A stretch of DNA of 64,000 nucleotides from Blastobasis lacticolella. Lineage: Eukaryota > Arthropoda > Insecta > Lepidoptera > Blastobasidae. The position numbers and the translations under genes were made by a program. The stretch covers positions 4,093,001 to 4,157,000 of the forward strand of contig LR990055.1 of assembly GCA_905147135.1 (NCBI GenBank), written 5' to 3'. Shown piece by piece: positions 54,775 to 64,000 of the stretch (the stretch's first letter is position 1; each line of letters opens with the position of its first letter). Under the pieces are notes generated by a model. That model saw nothing but the letters and a program-made list of their open reading frames with translations. It was not told the DNA's origin and did not search any database.

Positions 54775-55875
54775 TCCTGAGGGATTATGCAAGTGGGTAA
54801 CTAGCTTTTTGTCCAGCAGATGCATCAAAGCCGTAGTTGATGGCTGTTGCTCCAATAGCTTGGACAATAACGCTGGTGTCCCGCAAGGCTCGATGCTGTC
54901 GCCAACTGTGTCCCTCCTTCATATCAATGATATGTTATGCGGATGACAGTACTGGAGACGCCTTTAATAGGGGTCGTGCCAATATCCCTCGTGCCATAGT
55001 GTAGGAACGTCGCGAAGTACTTGTGTCTAAAATTGAGAGTACTTTATCTAATATCTCCGATTGGGGACGACTAAATATAGTCCAATTCAACCCCACTAAG
55101 ACACAAGTATGCGCGTTCCACGCCAAGAAAACTCCATTCGTTGTAGCTCCTCAGTTCCAGGATACACCGCTTACCATCTCTAAGAGCATACATATCCTAG
55201 GTGTCGACATCTCCAGTTACGTCCAGTTTCGCAGTCATTTAGAAGAAAATGTCAAGCTCGCATCTAAAAAGCTGGGTGTGCTTAACAGATCAAAGCAATA
55301 CTTCACGCCGGGGCAACGGCTTCTCCTTTTTAAGGCTCAAGTCAGACCCCATTTGGAGTATTGCTCCCATCTATGGGCGGGAGCACCGGCATATCAGCTT
55401 GGTCCTTGTGACTCGATCCTAAAGCGCGCTGTGAAAATTGTCGATGATACTATGCTCACAAGTGGTATTGAGCCGCTGAGTCAGCGGAGGGATTTCGCCT
55501 CCCTTTGTGTGTTCTACCGCTTGTACAATGGTGTTTGTTCTGAAGAACTGTTTGACATGATGCCTACAGCTACATTCTATCATCGCACCGTTCGCCACCG
55601 ACAGGGAGTTCATCCTCACACATTGGAGCCAAATTGGCCGCGAACTGTGCGGTTTCAAAGGAAATTTTTCCCACGCACACTAAGGTTGTGTAATGAACTA
55701 CCTGGAAAGGTTTTCCCTGGAGAATACAACATGGAGTTCTTCAAGAAAGAGGTAAAAAGATTTTTACGGGGTCGGCAACGCGTGGGTGATGGTATTGCAA
55801 ACGTCCATAGGCTGCGGTGACTGTTTACCATCAGGCAGGCTATAAGCTTGTTTGCCACCTTAGTGTTATAAAAAA
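54775..55875 (+). pseudogene. CR1/jockey-like LINE, 3' half of ORF2 with RT motifs
   Basis: A frame from about 54785 gives WVTSFLSSR, then NNAGVPQGSMLSPT (RT motif of the VPQGS type) and LLHINDML. After a small deletion (near 54935) the frame shifts to YADDSTGDA (catalytic YADD). A stop lies near 55001, and then 265 codons (55023-55820) stay open with KIESTLSNISDWGRLN, FNPTKTQVCAFHAKK, KLGVLNRSKQYFTPGQR, HLEYCSHLWAGAP and RLCNELPGKVFPGEYN. That part corresponds to the thumb and C-terminal region of ORF2. The 3' tail (GCGGTGACTGTTTACCATCAGG) ends in an A-run at 55867. No ATG opens the 265-codon part. Endonuclease and ORF1 are absent (5' truncation). Tails of the same family are at 1449(-), 10931(-), 26442(+) and 63045(+). 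Confidence 0.9.
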
Positions 55876-55879
55876 AAAA

Positions 55880-56855
55880 TAGAATTCATTGCCGATATTT
55901 ATTTTAATCATTTTCATAGTAATACTTTGTATAAATCGTATAAAATTAAAAAGTTATCAATTTGTAAATTAACGCTAATAACTTTTAAACAACAGAAAAA
56001 TTTAATAAACAAAAAATATTGTAATAAAGCGTATTTTATGCCGATTCTAAAAATAGCCGGTAAAAAAGCAACTAAAATATGTTAAAAAAAATCTGTAACC
56101 TCGCTGCCCGAGTCGCCACCATTGCGAAGATACAGATTGATTTACAAACTTTTTATAGAAGTTGGTTAGTATTTTCAGGTATAGGAGACAGGTATTTTCT
56201 TTTTGTTATTTGTTGAGCTATTTTATAGCTAAAAAGTTAGCTTTTAGGTTTATTAGGTTTATAGATTAAAAAATTAGTTAGTAAAAATCCTAGTAAACTT
56301 TCACGTTTTTACAATTTATTAGAAAAATACTATGAAAATGATTAAGATAATACCAGAAATAAATTCTGCATATTCTATTTATATGAGAATGATACCAAAC
56401 TTACCATAGTAGCTTGATAATACAAACCAATTTGTAAATAGGTAAATCGCCTCTTAGAGAGAATTGTCACTACCGCGAGGTTACAGATTCTTTTTACAAA
56501 CTTTTAGTTGCAAGAAGTTCTTGAAGTTTATATTTTTAGATTTGGCATAAAATACACTTTATTTTTGTATTATTTTTTAAAATATTATGGGCGGAGGGGT
56601 AATTTTATACCCCCTTTATACCCCCCTCGCCCCCCTGGCAGCAGCATTTTTTTTCTTGGAGCCCGCGCTAGAATTGCTCAAATTACTTAAGAAAAAAATG
56701 TGGTGAAGCCCATGGGCTCAATAATTTTTTTTAAGGTTCTGTATGGGAGCGATCCAATAGAGCCTCGACTATATTGGTACAGCCATAAAAGAAATTGAGA
56801 AATAGTGCCCTAATAATAACTTATTCACTCCTTTATAGTAACTTATTACCTATAT
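55880..56855. other. unassigned AT-rich DNA
   Basis: No gene. A CCCCCTTTATACCCCCCTCGCCCCC pyrimidine-rich patch lies at 56608-56637. Confidence 0.4.
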
Positions 56856-56859
56856 TTGT

Positions 56860-56947
56860 TTCAAACTAAACTCGTTTTCTTTATACATATCACATCACAC
56901 GGGACCCACACGCGAAGTACCTTTTCGATTTGTTTTCCCGACGTTAA
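56860..56947. repeat. dispersed repeat F, copy 2
   Basis: TTTCAAACTAAACTCGTTTTC, ACCCACACGCGAAGTACC and TCGATTTGTTTTCCCGACGT; partner of 5175-5275. Confidence 0.6.
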
Positions 56948-57517
56948 TTTATTACCTATAGAAATCCATATAGGCAGTCCGTAGATAACACAACCTCAAG
57001 AGCACCGTCGCAGGGCGGCAATCGCTGAATAGCCACTGATAAAAGGTCTTGGCTGATTTTTACATTCGTGCTTGACTCAATGGGATTCAGGTCTACATCC
57101 ACTGCCAAAGGCAGGCAATGCAGGAGCTGTTAGTAGAAAACTTAAAGTTATATTCACATTCACATAAAAGTAGGTACTTATCGTCGTCCCACAAACAGAG
57201 CTGACATTTACACCCGTATTCATAAACAGTTCTGGTTTAGACAAGTTTTACTTACTAAAGTTACCTAAAAATTTGGTAAAGTTATCTCACAGTGAGGCCC
57301 AAGTAAGCCCAAGTTATATCGACGACGCACGTCACGTTATATAATTACTAGGTACCTATGTTCTTTTCGCACAAGAAGTAATCAATATTTTTATTGTTTA
57401 GTAATACGTATCATATAAGCACTAACATAGATGTTTATTGACCTACTAAACTTGATGCCTAGGAAAGAGGTAAATTGCTTACTTAGTTGAAGGTAATATT
57501 TGTAATGTAGCAAGTTA

Positions 57518-58015
57518 GGCCACACAAATCTTACAAAAAAAATTGCCTAAAACGCAAAGCGCGATGTAACGCTGCATTTTTGGTATGTTATTTGGTCCCC
57601 TTAATAGAGTGTGAAACTAAAGTTTGCAAGCAAAAAAAATTATGCTTAGTGATACGTGAAAAACTGCGAAATTTTGGGACTTTTTTCACTTTCTGGTCTA
57701 AAAATTCAAAAAGTTTGCATTTTTCGACCAATTAACCTCAATAGCTTTTAAAGTTTATTATATTTGCCACTATTTAGGCACAAACGCAACTCTACAAAAT
57801 ATACCGTGACCAAGATATGACTCTTCAAAGATGGACAATTTTTTCTGAAAATTTTCAATTTTAAATTTTGCTCCCGTCCGGAGAAAATTATTGATAAAAT
57901 CGCTAGTCCTGTGATAAAAGTAACTAAAAGAAAGTTGTAGTACATTTACTTTCATTTAAGTACAAAACGAACTAAGTGAGACTAATAGTTTACTCACAAT
58001 CTTAAAAATGGTTTT
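57518..58015 (+). repeat. left long inverted arm
   Basis: Inverted relative to 60240-60735. Shared blocks from outside to inside: CAAATCTTAC, CGCGATGTA, GAGTGTG-AAC, AAGCAAAAAAAATT, AAAACTGCGAAATTT-GGGAC, TGCTCCCGTCCGGAG, GTTGTAGTACAT, then AACTA-GTGAG-CTAAT and CACAATCTTAAAAA. There is no open frame of note. Confidence 0.8.
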
Positions 58016-58019
58016 TGAA

Positions 58020-58635
58020 GAATTCTTAGAATACTTATTTGTGTGAATGTTACCAAAAGAAATGTTTTCAGCCAAATATCGGTATAACCACTGATGCTAA
58101 GAAAAAATTTGTGAGAAATTACGTTTTAATAATAATAAAATACCATCACAGGGTGCCAATTTCAAGTCTCAGAGTCCAGCGCAAGATATTGCTCAACCTC
58201 GCTTCGCCAAGTAAGTGTCGAGCTCGTCGCGGTGCTGAAATTCGACTAGCTTCAATGTACGAAACGGTCCTCTATATAGGCGGAAATTTTTAATATTTTT
58301 ATGCATTATGCTGATTTTCCCTATTTTTGTCCTTATTCTTTCGATGTTGAATTTTTCACGGCCGTTTGTATGATAGTTTTAAGATTACCATGGGTTACTG
58401 AACTTTAGACTTCTATTGAAATCGTTATAATGTATTTATTTGACATTACTTGGTTTTGATGTTGTATCTACATTCATACGACGACGACATTAGGGCCTTC
58501 AAGGAACAATCCTCTATAAACGAGTTCTCGACACCACTGGCAGACTGGCAGCTTTATTGCGCCTAAAACTAAAAAAAATATGGTTTCATTCGTCCTATTG
58601 CGGTAGGGGCTACCTACTGACGCCGGTTTTCCACC
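58020..58635. other. interior of the long-inverted-repeat element, unassigned
   Basis: No match to the right-hand side and no recognised domain. The frame at 58039-58293 is unknown. Confidence 0.35.
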
Positions 58636-58639
58636 CCCC

Positions 58640-60090
58640 AGCCCAGCAAATTACTTCCAGCATATCCAGCTCGACTTTGGATCTAAAGGTGTCCACGCCG
58701 TATAAGAACTTTCCTCCAAAGTAATAGTACGTAGACGTAAAAAATGGATTCAACTCAGTCGATAGAGGCGCTTTGCTTGGTCAAATACGATCTAAGCTGC
58801 CGGCCGTTTATAAGTTTATGCGGCAATGCTACAAAAAGCCAAGCAATCTTATAAACAAAGGCTACCTTTTGCAATCAGTAGTCGGCTGCCAGCAGAAGGC
58901 GACTCTCGAGAAGCTAAATTCTAAATTTAACGTGTGGTAGTACGACCTACTTAGACGACGGGATCCTACGAGGGGATGTGAACACGGTTTTACAGGATTT
59001 ACAGCTCCTCATGCGCGAGTTCAGGGTGATTGGTTTAGACTTGAATTTTGAAGTGCGGTCCGAGAGCTGGTGCCATTTCAGCAGCTTTTGACGTGACTGC
59101 TATTATATTGACGTCGTCAAGGCGTGGCTTCACCTTCTAGGTAGTTTTGATTCCCTCCCGGTTAATCCCTCTCGGACTTCGTTAAAGCAAAAATTATAAT
59201 TCTATTGTTGTGTTTTGCGGTGTTGTCAACAACACAGTGAAACATATTCTTATATTTTAATTCTTAACATAAATCTCGATAATTCATCTTGAAAACAGAT
59301 GGATATGGAGGTCTAGGCGTTAGAAAAGTTCCAGATGTGTTCCTGTCAGCTTTTCTGTCCTCGGTGTTCACAGTACCCGGTGTAGAAGTTATTATCTAAA
59401 CTAGGGACTTTTATTACGGAGTATTCTATCGAGACCAAATGCCTTTGGCACGAGGCTTTTCCGGAGGCAGAGCTCCCAAAAAATTCCTGTTCTCAGCGGC
59501 TATGGGGCGAGCCTCGCTGCAGATTGGTGCGAAACAATCTTATAAGCGCATCAATCAACTTTGCAGAGCGTGCCCGTTTGCTGGGTGCTGGCGTGTGTAA
59601 ATCGGGTCTTTAACATCAGGCTTTAAAAAATATTGGGACACTTCTCGACCGCGTTACGCACTATATCATCCGCCAGGCCTTCACCTCCGCTGGAGCATCC
59701 GCGAAGCTGGAGCCAGGTGGTTTGGTCCGTGATGACGGTAAGAGGCCCGACGGGATGACACTCCCGCCCTGGAAGCTGGGACGACGTTTGGTCAGGGACG
59801 CCACGTGTAGCGATACCCTTGCACAGTTCCATCTTCGAGTAACGGCGTGTTATGCTGGGCCCGATGCCGCCTCAGCTGAAAGCGTCAAACGGCGCAAGTG
59901 TTGGTGAAAACCACATATTTACGCTGTTTGGCGTGGAAACCCTTGAACACTAGGGACCATGCGCACACTGCCTATGTCGGGAGCTAGCAAGTGCCTGCTC
60001 GATATTACTAAAGACCATAGCTGGCTTCCACTTAGCTCGGAGGGCAATGCGGCCAGCCTTCTGAGCAGCATTCCTAATATTTCTACTGCC
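58640..60090 (+). pseudogene. decayed reverse transcriptase with C-terminal RPD...D nuclease-like domain
   Basis: Ordered plus-strand pieces in shifting frames. 58743-58856 reads NGFNSVDRGALLGQIRSKLP and FMRQCYKKPSNL (region of RT motif A). 58878-58895 reads VVGCQQ, followed by a frame break where a GDP/GDS box is expected (motif B). 58948-58962 reads YLDDG (motif C). 59301-59390 reads GYGGLGVRKVPDVFLSAFLS. 59635-59905 reads RQAFTSAG, DDGKRPDGMTLPPW (RPDG at 59743-59754), then RRLVRDATCSDTLA. 59959-60085 ends with EGNAASLLSSIP. RPD followed about 15 residues later by D resembles the restriction-like endonuclease of R2-type LINEs. The distance from motif B to C is too short, implying a deletion. 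AATAAA lies near 60191. It is certainly inactive; the clade assignment is uncertain. Confidence 0.75.
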
Positions 60091-60239
60091 TTGTACAAAA
60101 TAAGTGATTGTTTTATTAAGTTAGTTGTTATTTGTAATTTGTATTATGTCAGATAAGTATTCATAATATGTATGATTGTTATTCCCACCTTAATAAATAC
60201 TTTATTCTTCAAAAATACACTTTTACATTCTCCTCGTTT

Positions 60240-60735
60240 TTTTAAGATTGTGAATGGACCATTAGCCTCACATAGTTCATTCTGTACATCAATTAAGCAA
60301 ATTATATGTACTACAACTCCCTCTTAATTTTTTTTTCATAGAACTAGCTATTTTACCAAAAATTGCTCCGGACGGGAGCAAACACCAAAATTGAAGTTTT
60401 TCCGGAAAAATAGACCATCTTTAAAGAGCCATAACTTGGTTGCTATACGCTGCATAGAGCTGTGTTTGGGCTTAAATCTTTGAAAATTTAATCAATTTTA
60501 AAAACTATGAAGCTCTATTGGTCAAAAGAAGCATAGTTTACGGTGTTTAGGCTAAAATGTGAAAAAAGTCCCGAAATTTCGCAGTTTTACACGTATTATG
60601 CAGGTACCACAATTTTTTTTGCTTGTAAAATGTTGTTCCACACTCTCCAGGGGTCTAAATAACATCAACACAAAAATGTAGCACTACATCGCGTTCTGCG
60701 TTTTAGATGTAAGATTTGACTGGCCTGTGTGTACC
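60240..60735 (-). repeat. right long inverted arm
   Basis: Reverse-complement partner of 57518-58015, including GCTCCGGACGGGAGCA (60363-60378), AAAAAAGTCCCGAAATTTCGCAG and TACATCGCGTTCTGCGTTTTA. It follows the AATAAA-containing end of the RT-nuclease remnant by about 50 bp. Confidence 0.8.
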
Positions 60736-61210
60736 TACCTATATTTTGCTTAAATAAGAATTATTGCAACTTTATTTGTTTGGACAAATATTATATTATG
60801 TACAAAACTAACTAAGATGACATTGTAGGCTTAAGTTTTCAAGAAAAATTATAATATAATAATTTTAAGTGACATTTATACGCGCGTCGCCGACGGTTGA
60901 TTATAACTTGACACTGCGTTCAATTTGGCTCTTGACATCGCTCATTTTGACAGACGTGTAGTACCGATGGCATGGACTTACTTAGTAAGTCCTTGGCCGA
61001 TGGTCACTCAAATAATGTCAGTATAAACCCTGTGCGTTCGCGCACTGTGAGACCTCGAATACGGGTGTTAGACAGCGTTACTCTTACTTCAGTAACATTG
61101 ATGTAAAATGTGCATTTGCCGCTCGTTATGGTTATTTCTCCATGGACTGGTAGACGCACTGCAACACAAAATCACAATGTAACGTTCGTTTATAATAAGT
61201 TGAGTAAATA

Positions 61211-61540
61211 ATCATCTTATCGTTAATGTCCCGGTTGTGCTCTCGCGCACGAGAGCCCGGGGTCCACCTTGGCCATGATCCAGGATTTGGCAGATAAGAT
61301 AGTTACAGTGGAATGACTGTCATCTGACTTCTGTGACCCAGCTACCAGAGGAGCCTGACCAGATTGGACCATGGTTACACATTCAGTCGCCTGAATGTGC
61401 ACGTTTCATCACGATGTTTTCCCTCGCCGTAAGAGCATAGGTTAGCATTCAACTAATGTACATAACTCAGAAAAGAGTCATTGGTACATGGCCGCAGCGG
61501 GATTAGAACTCGGTACCTGTCGCTTACGAGTCGGATTTAG
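61211..61540 (-). repeat. SINE family A, near full-length copy
   Basis: Tail ATCGTTAATGTCCCGGTTGTG at the left; body ATTCAGTCGCCTGAATGTGC; tRNA-like head at the right (GGATTAGAACTCGGTACC, B box; CGCTTACGAGTCGGATTT), broken off before the A box. Confidence 0.85.
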
Positions 61541-61610
61541 AGATGACGGCGGTAAATAATACACATCGGCTAGTCTGGCTTCGTAGAGCGTCGTCTCTGT
61601 CGCACGCATG

Positions 61611-61670
61611 TTAAGGCGGACCCCGGGCCCTCATGAGCGAGAGCAGAACCGGGACATTAACGCCAAGAGG
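61611..61670 (+). repeat. SINE family A tail in opposite orientation
   Basis: TTAAGGCGGACCCCGGGCCC, GAGCGAGAGC and CGGGACATTAACGCCAAGAGG followed by a T-run. Together with 61211-61540 it makes the SINE tail occur inverted at both edges of a 460-bp block. 61541-61610 between them is unassigned. Confidence 0.8.
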
Positions 61671-61679
61671 TTTTTTTTT

Positions 61680-62045
61680 TTATCTCAAACTAAACTCTCT
61701 TACTCCGTTCCCCCATAGCAAAGCGGAGCGCGTGCGCCGTCTGCACTATCAGGCACGCGGCAGTGACGAATAACACAAAGAACATGGTTGCTCCTTAACA
61801 CACGCGCACAATCTACGCGTAAATAGAACATAATTACATTTTATTTTCATGCATTACATTTTCTCGCTTGAATTACATTGCGGAACGAAATAAATAACCG
61901 GAAAACCAATGCAAATTATAGCGGTTGCCAATTTTTTCCCAATTACCCAATGTTTTAGGTTCTCCGATTAGTTTTCGTGACCAAATAGGTATCAACAAAG
62001 GCACGATTATATGTTACCTCTTGCGAACCAGTTAACACGTATGCG
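61680..62045. other. unassigned DNA
   Basis: Nothing supported. Confidence 0.4.
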
Positions 62046-62051
62046 CTGTAA

Positions 62052-62074
62052 TAATTGGCAACGGTCATGCGACC
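62052..62074 (+). repeat. single arm of the 9999-10125 element
   Basis: TAATTGGCAACGGTCATGCGACC matches the arm at 10000-10022 with one difference. No inverted partner is evident nearby. Confidence 0.6.
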
Positions 62075-62079
62075 CGTAC

Positions 62080-63040
62080 CCGCGTTGTCACCACGTAGCA
62101 ACCGGACACGCGTGGTTGCACAGGTGCGACACGATTACTATGCGGGCGCTGCGCGTTTCTTCACAAAATAACCGTTTTCAGTAGCTTCCATTCGCGCGCA
62201 GTTCGAATCTCTGTAAACAATCAACTTTCTTACGGAAACCTATTATTTACCTGGAACAGAAAATACCTAACCTATCTTACTCTGTGATGATGTAGCATTC
62301 TGTTAGTAAAATATATTTTTAAATCGGTATCGTTTTGGAGTTTATTTATTACAAAAACAAACTTTTATATATAATATTAGAATAGATAAAATACTCGTAA
62401 ACAAGCAATCTGTCGTTAGTCCCTACAGAAACCTAAAATGTATAAACATTTGGACAAATTGTGCAGAAATTGTGTATCTACTTTATGCGCCCTAAGTATT
62501 TGCGTTTCCGAATCTCAATCCATTGTTCGTTTCTATTTCAAAGGAGTAAATGCGCTTTAGAAAGGCTTGAATAATTAATTCCAATCACTCAAAGATTTTG
62601 ACATTTCATAATTAGTCTGTGAAATCACTGGATATCTTCCACAATTAACAACAAGCACTGAATTTCAATAACAGGTTAAAATAATCCTAGTCACGTTATA
62701 CGCGAGACATCGAAGAGGATCTTACTTCCGTCTTAAATTCTTCTTCCAGCGTAAGCAAAACCTCTCAACTGAGTGTGTAGCTTACTTCGAAATACAAATG
62801 TGTTCAATGTGTTGTTTCGATCTAAAGTTCATAGCAGTGGCGTTCTTTCACACTAGTATTCGTCGAAAAAGTATTCTGTCGCACAGTGTATCGCACTGCC
62901 ACTTCTTCGTATACTTTATCGTAACTACGATCTTTCGAACCACAATTTTTGTATTTGTAAAAGTTTGTATTTCAAAGTTCAGTTACGCATTCAAACTGGA
63001 CTGTGCCAGTAGGTAGATTACTTCCCTATAAAAATTATCC
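62080..63040. other. unassigned DNA
   Basis: No gene recognised. The frame at 62798-63016 has no motif. The region is free of the repeat families found elsewhere. Confidence 0.35.
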
Positions 63041-63044
63041 TTCC

Positions 63045-63170
63045 AGCAACATTTGAGCAAGTTTTTAAAGGATCGTCAGGGCGCCGTGATGTGTTTCTTA
63101 TGGCAAACTGCTTACCATCAGCCATCAGGCAAATCGTTTGTCTATTTTCAACTTTAGAGTCGATTACCAT
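63045..63170 (+). repeat. LINE 3' end fragment (family of 54775-55875)
   Basis: CTGCTTACCATCAGCCATCAGGCAAATCGTTTGTCT, preceded by decayed coding sequence. It carries a small CCATCAG duplication inside the tail. Confidence 0.6.
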
Positions 63171-63343
63171 TATCATGCCAGTCACGGTTCGGTCTAGGTA
63201 TAATTGGGTTCGGTAAAGTACCTTACAAGATTGGCAATAAGAGTAAATTTCCGGTTCAATAATGATGCGTCAAAGCAATAAATCGATCTATTGTATTCTG
63301 TCCGTACTATGGTCTGACTCTGTAAGCGATATAAAAGGATCAT

Positions 63344-63698
63344 CATAAAAATCTTGACGTTAATGTCCCGGTTCTGCTCTCGCATTCGAGGGCTCAGGGT
63401 CCGCCTTGACCATGATCCAGGATTGGGCCGATCAGGTAATTACTGAGCGACTGCCATCTGACCTCCGTGACGTAACAGGGGGACCCGAGAAGATTTGATC
63501 CTGGTTACACATTCAGTCGCCTGACTGTGCAGGTTTCATCATAATGTTTTCCCTCGCCGTAAGAGCATCGGTTAGTTTTCAACAAATGTATCAGAAAAGA
63601 GACATTGGGGACCATTAGGTTCATCGGGCTGCACTGAGGTTTGAACCCGGTACCTCTCGCTTACGAGTCACCTTAATCGCTAGGCCTCCGCCGCTCTA
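63344..63698 (-). repeat. SINE family A, full-length copy with 20-bp target duplication
   Basis: Tail at the left (GACGTTAATGTCCCGGTTCTG), body TTCAGTCGCCTGACTGTGCAGG, head at the right (GGTTTGAACCCGGTACC, B box; TTACGAGTCACC). The flanks carry AAGCGATATAAAAGGATCAT at 63324-63343 and the same 20 bases with one change at 63699-63718. This is a clear target-site duplication of the length made by LINE-type integration. Confidence 0.92.
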
Positions 63699-63800
63699 AA
63701 GCGATATAAAAAGATCATGTACAATTAATCCTTTTCTTAGCGACAATAGACATTTCTGTTTTATTGGAGCCTTGCAAATATTATTTAACAGGTTTATTAT

Positions 63801-64000
63801 GTCAGGTGGTAGGACTCCGTCAAGCCTGAGGAGTTCGCCTGGGTGTGTACCACCGCCTTATCTATTTCTGCCGCCAAGCCGCAATGCTAGCATTGTTGTG
63901 TTCCGGTATGAAGGATAAAGTAGTCAACGCAATTATAAGCATGAGGCTTTGCATTTTAGTCCTCGCAGTGACAACGCACCTGCGGTTCTGCATTTTTGTT
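63801..64000 (+). repeat. dispersed repeat D, cut by the window end
   Basis: CAGGTGGTAGGACTCCGTCAAGC through GCCGCCAAGCCGCAATGC and GTGACAACGCACCTGCGG; matches 20610-20810. The rest lies beyond the window. Confidence 0.8.

Larger units (their letters stand above)
57210..61068 (+). mobile_element. candidate long-inverted-repeat element carrying RT and nuclease-like remnants
   Basis: Two arms of about 500 bp (57518-58015 and 60240-60735) are inverted copies, roughly three-quarters identical by eye. They flank a decayed plus-strand retroelement-type gene (58640-60090). Beyond the arms similarity is patchy, but ACACCCGTATTC at 57210-57221 recurs inverted at 61057-61068, with CTCACAGTG and CAAGTTATA blocks in matching order between. 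The true ends may therefore be there. No target duplication was found. Alternatives: a LINE inserted in the middle of a long-TIR DNA transposon, or two opposed copies of one repeat on either side of a LINE. Confidence 0.55.

Overview
The window looks like intergenic or intronic DNA from an insect, most likely a moth or butterfly (Lepidoptera). The reasons are an AT-rich background without bacterial-type gene packing and a dense, layered set of repeats typical of lepidopteran genomes. These include tRNA-derived SINEs, tails of CR1/jockey-like and RTE-like LINEs, Helitron-like ends and many small inverted-repeat elements (MITEs). I found no host protein-coding exon, genuine tRNA, rRNA or CRISPR array that I can support. 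Almost every open frame over 60 codons is chance or lies inside a repeat. The species cannot be named from this sequence.

Layout. 1-12 kb: sparse LINE tails (1449, 3475, 10931), a perfect 33-bp hairpin (7835-7906), two small inverted-repeat elements (7967, 9999) and a 26-bp palindrome with AP-1-like and CACGTG boxes (5544). 12-25 kb: a RTE-like LINE end (15301), a multi-hairpin MITE (17362), the first copy of a long-armed MITE (18908; second copy at 33619), a SINE with a twin-priming-type inversion (19888) and a strongly palindromic element (24648). 25-37 kb: SINEs A and B, several copies of a LINE-tail repeat, a MITE with 10-bp target duplications that fits the Mutator type (31177-31512) and a CR1/jockey-like LINE end (34228). 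38-40 kb: a perfect (ACTTT)74 microsatellite against a Helitron-like repeat that has been split by a long-TIR MITE and by a LINE tail. 40-54 kb: more SINEs, two with clear target-site duplications elsewhere in the window, hairpins and LINE tails.

53.8-61 kb is the most informative part. It holds a RTE-like LINE end (53850-54418, minus), a CR1/jockey-like LINE with recognisable reverse transcriptase motifs (54775-55875, plus), and a structure of about 3.8 kb. In that structure two inverted arms of about 500 bp enclose a decayed reverse transcriptase followed by a nuclease-like domain (RPDG ... D). This combination of long inverted arms with an RT-nuclease gene is the best candidate for something unusual. 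A plain LINE nested inside a TIR transposon remains possible.

The repeats do not form a pathway. They record successive waves of insertion: SINEs presumably moved by LINE enzymes (target duplications of 9-20 bp), MITEs moved by transposases encoded elsewhere, and Helitron-like sequences. All coordinates of repeat edges are by-eye estimates, usually good to within 10 to 20 bases.
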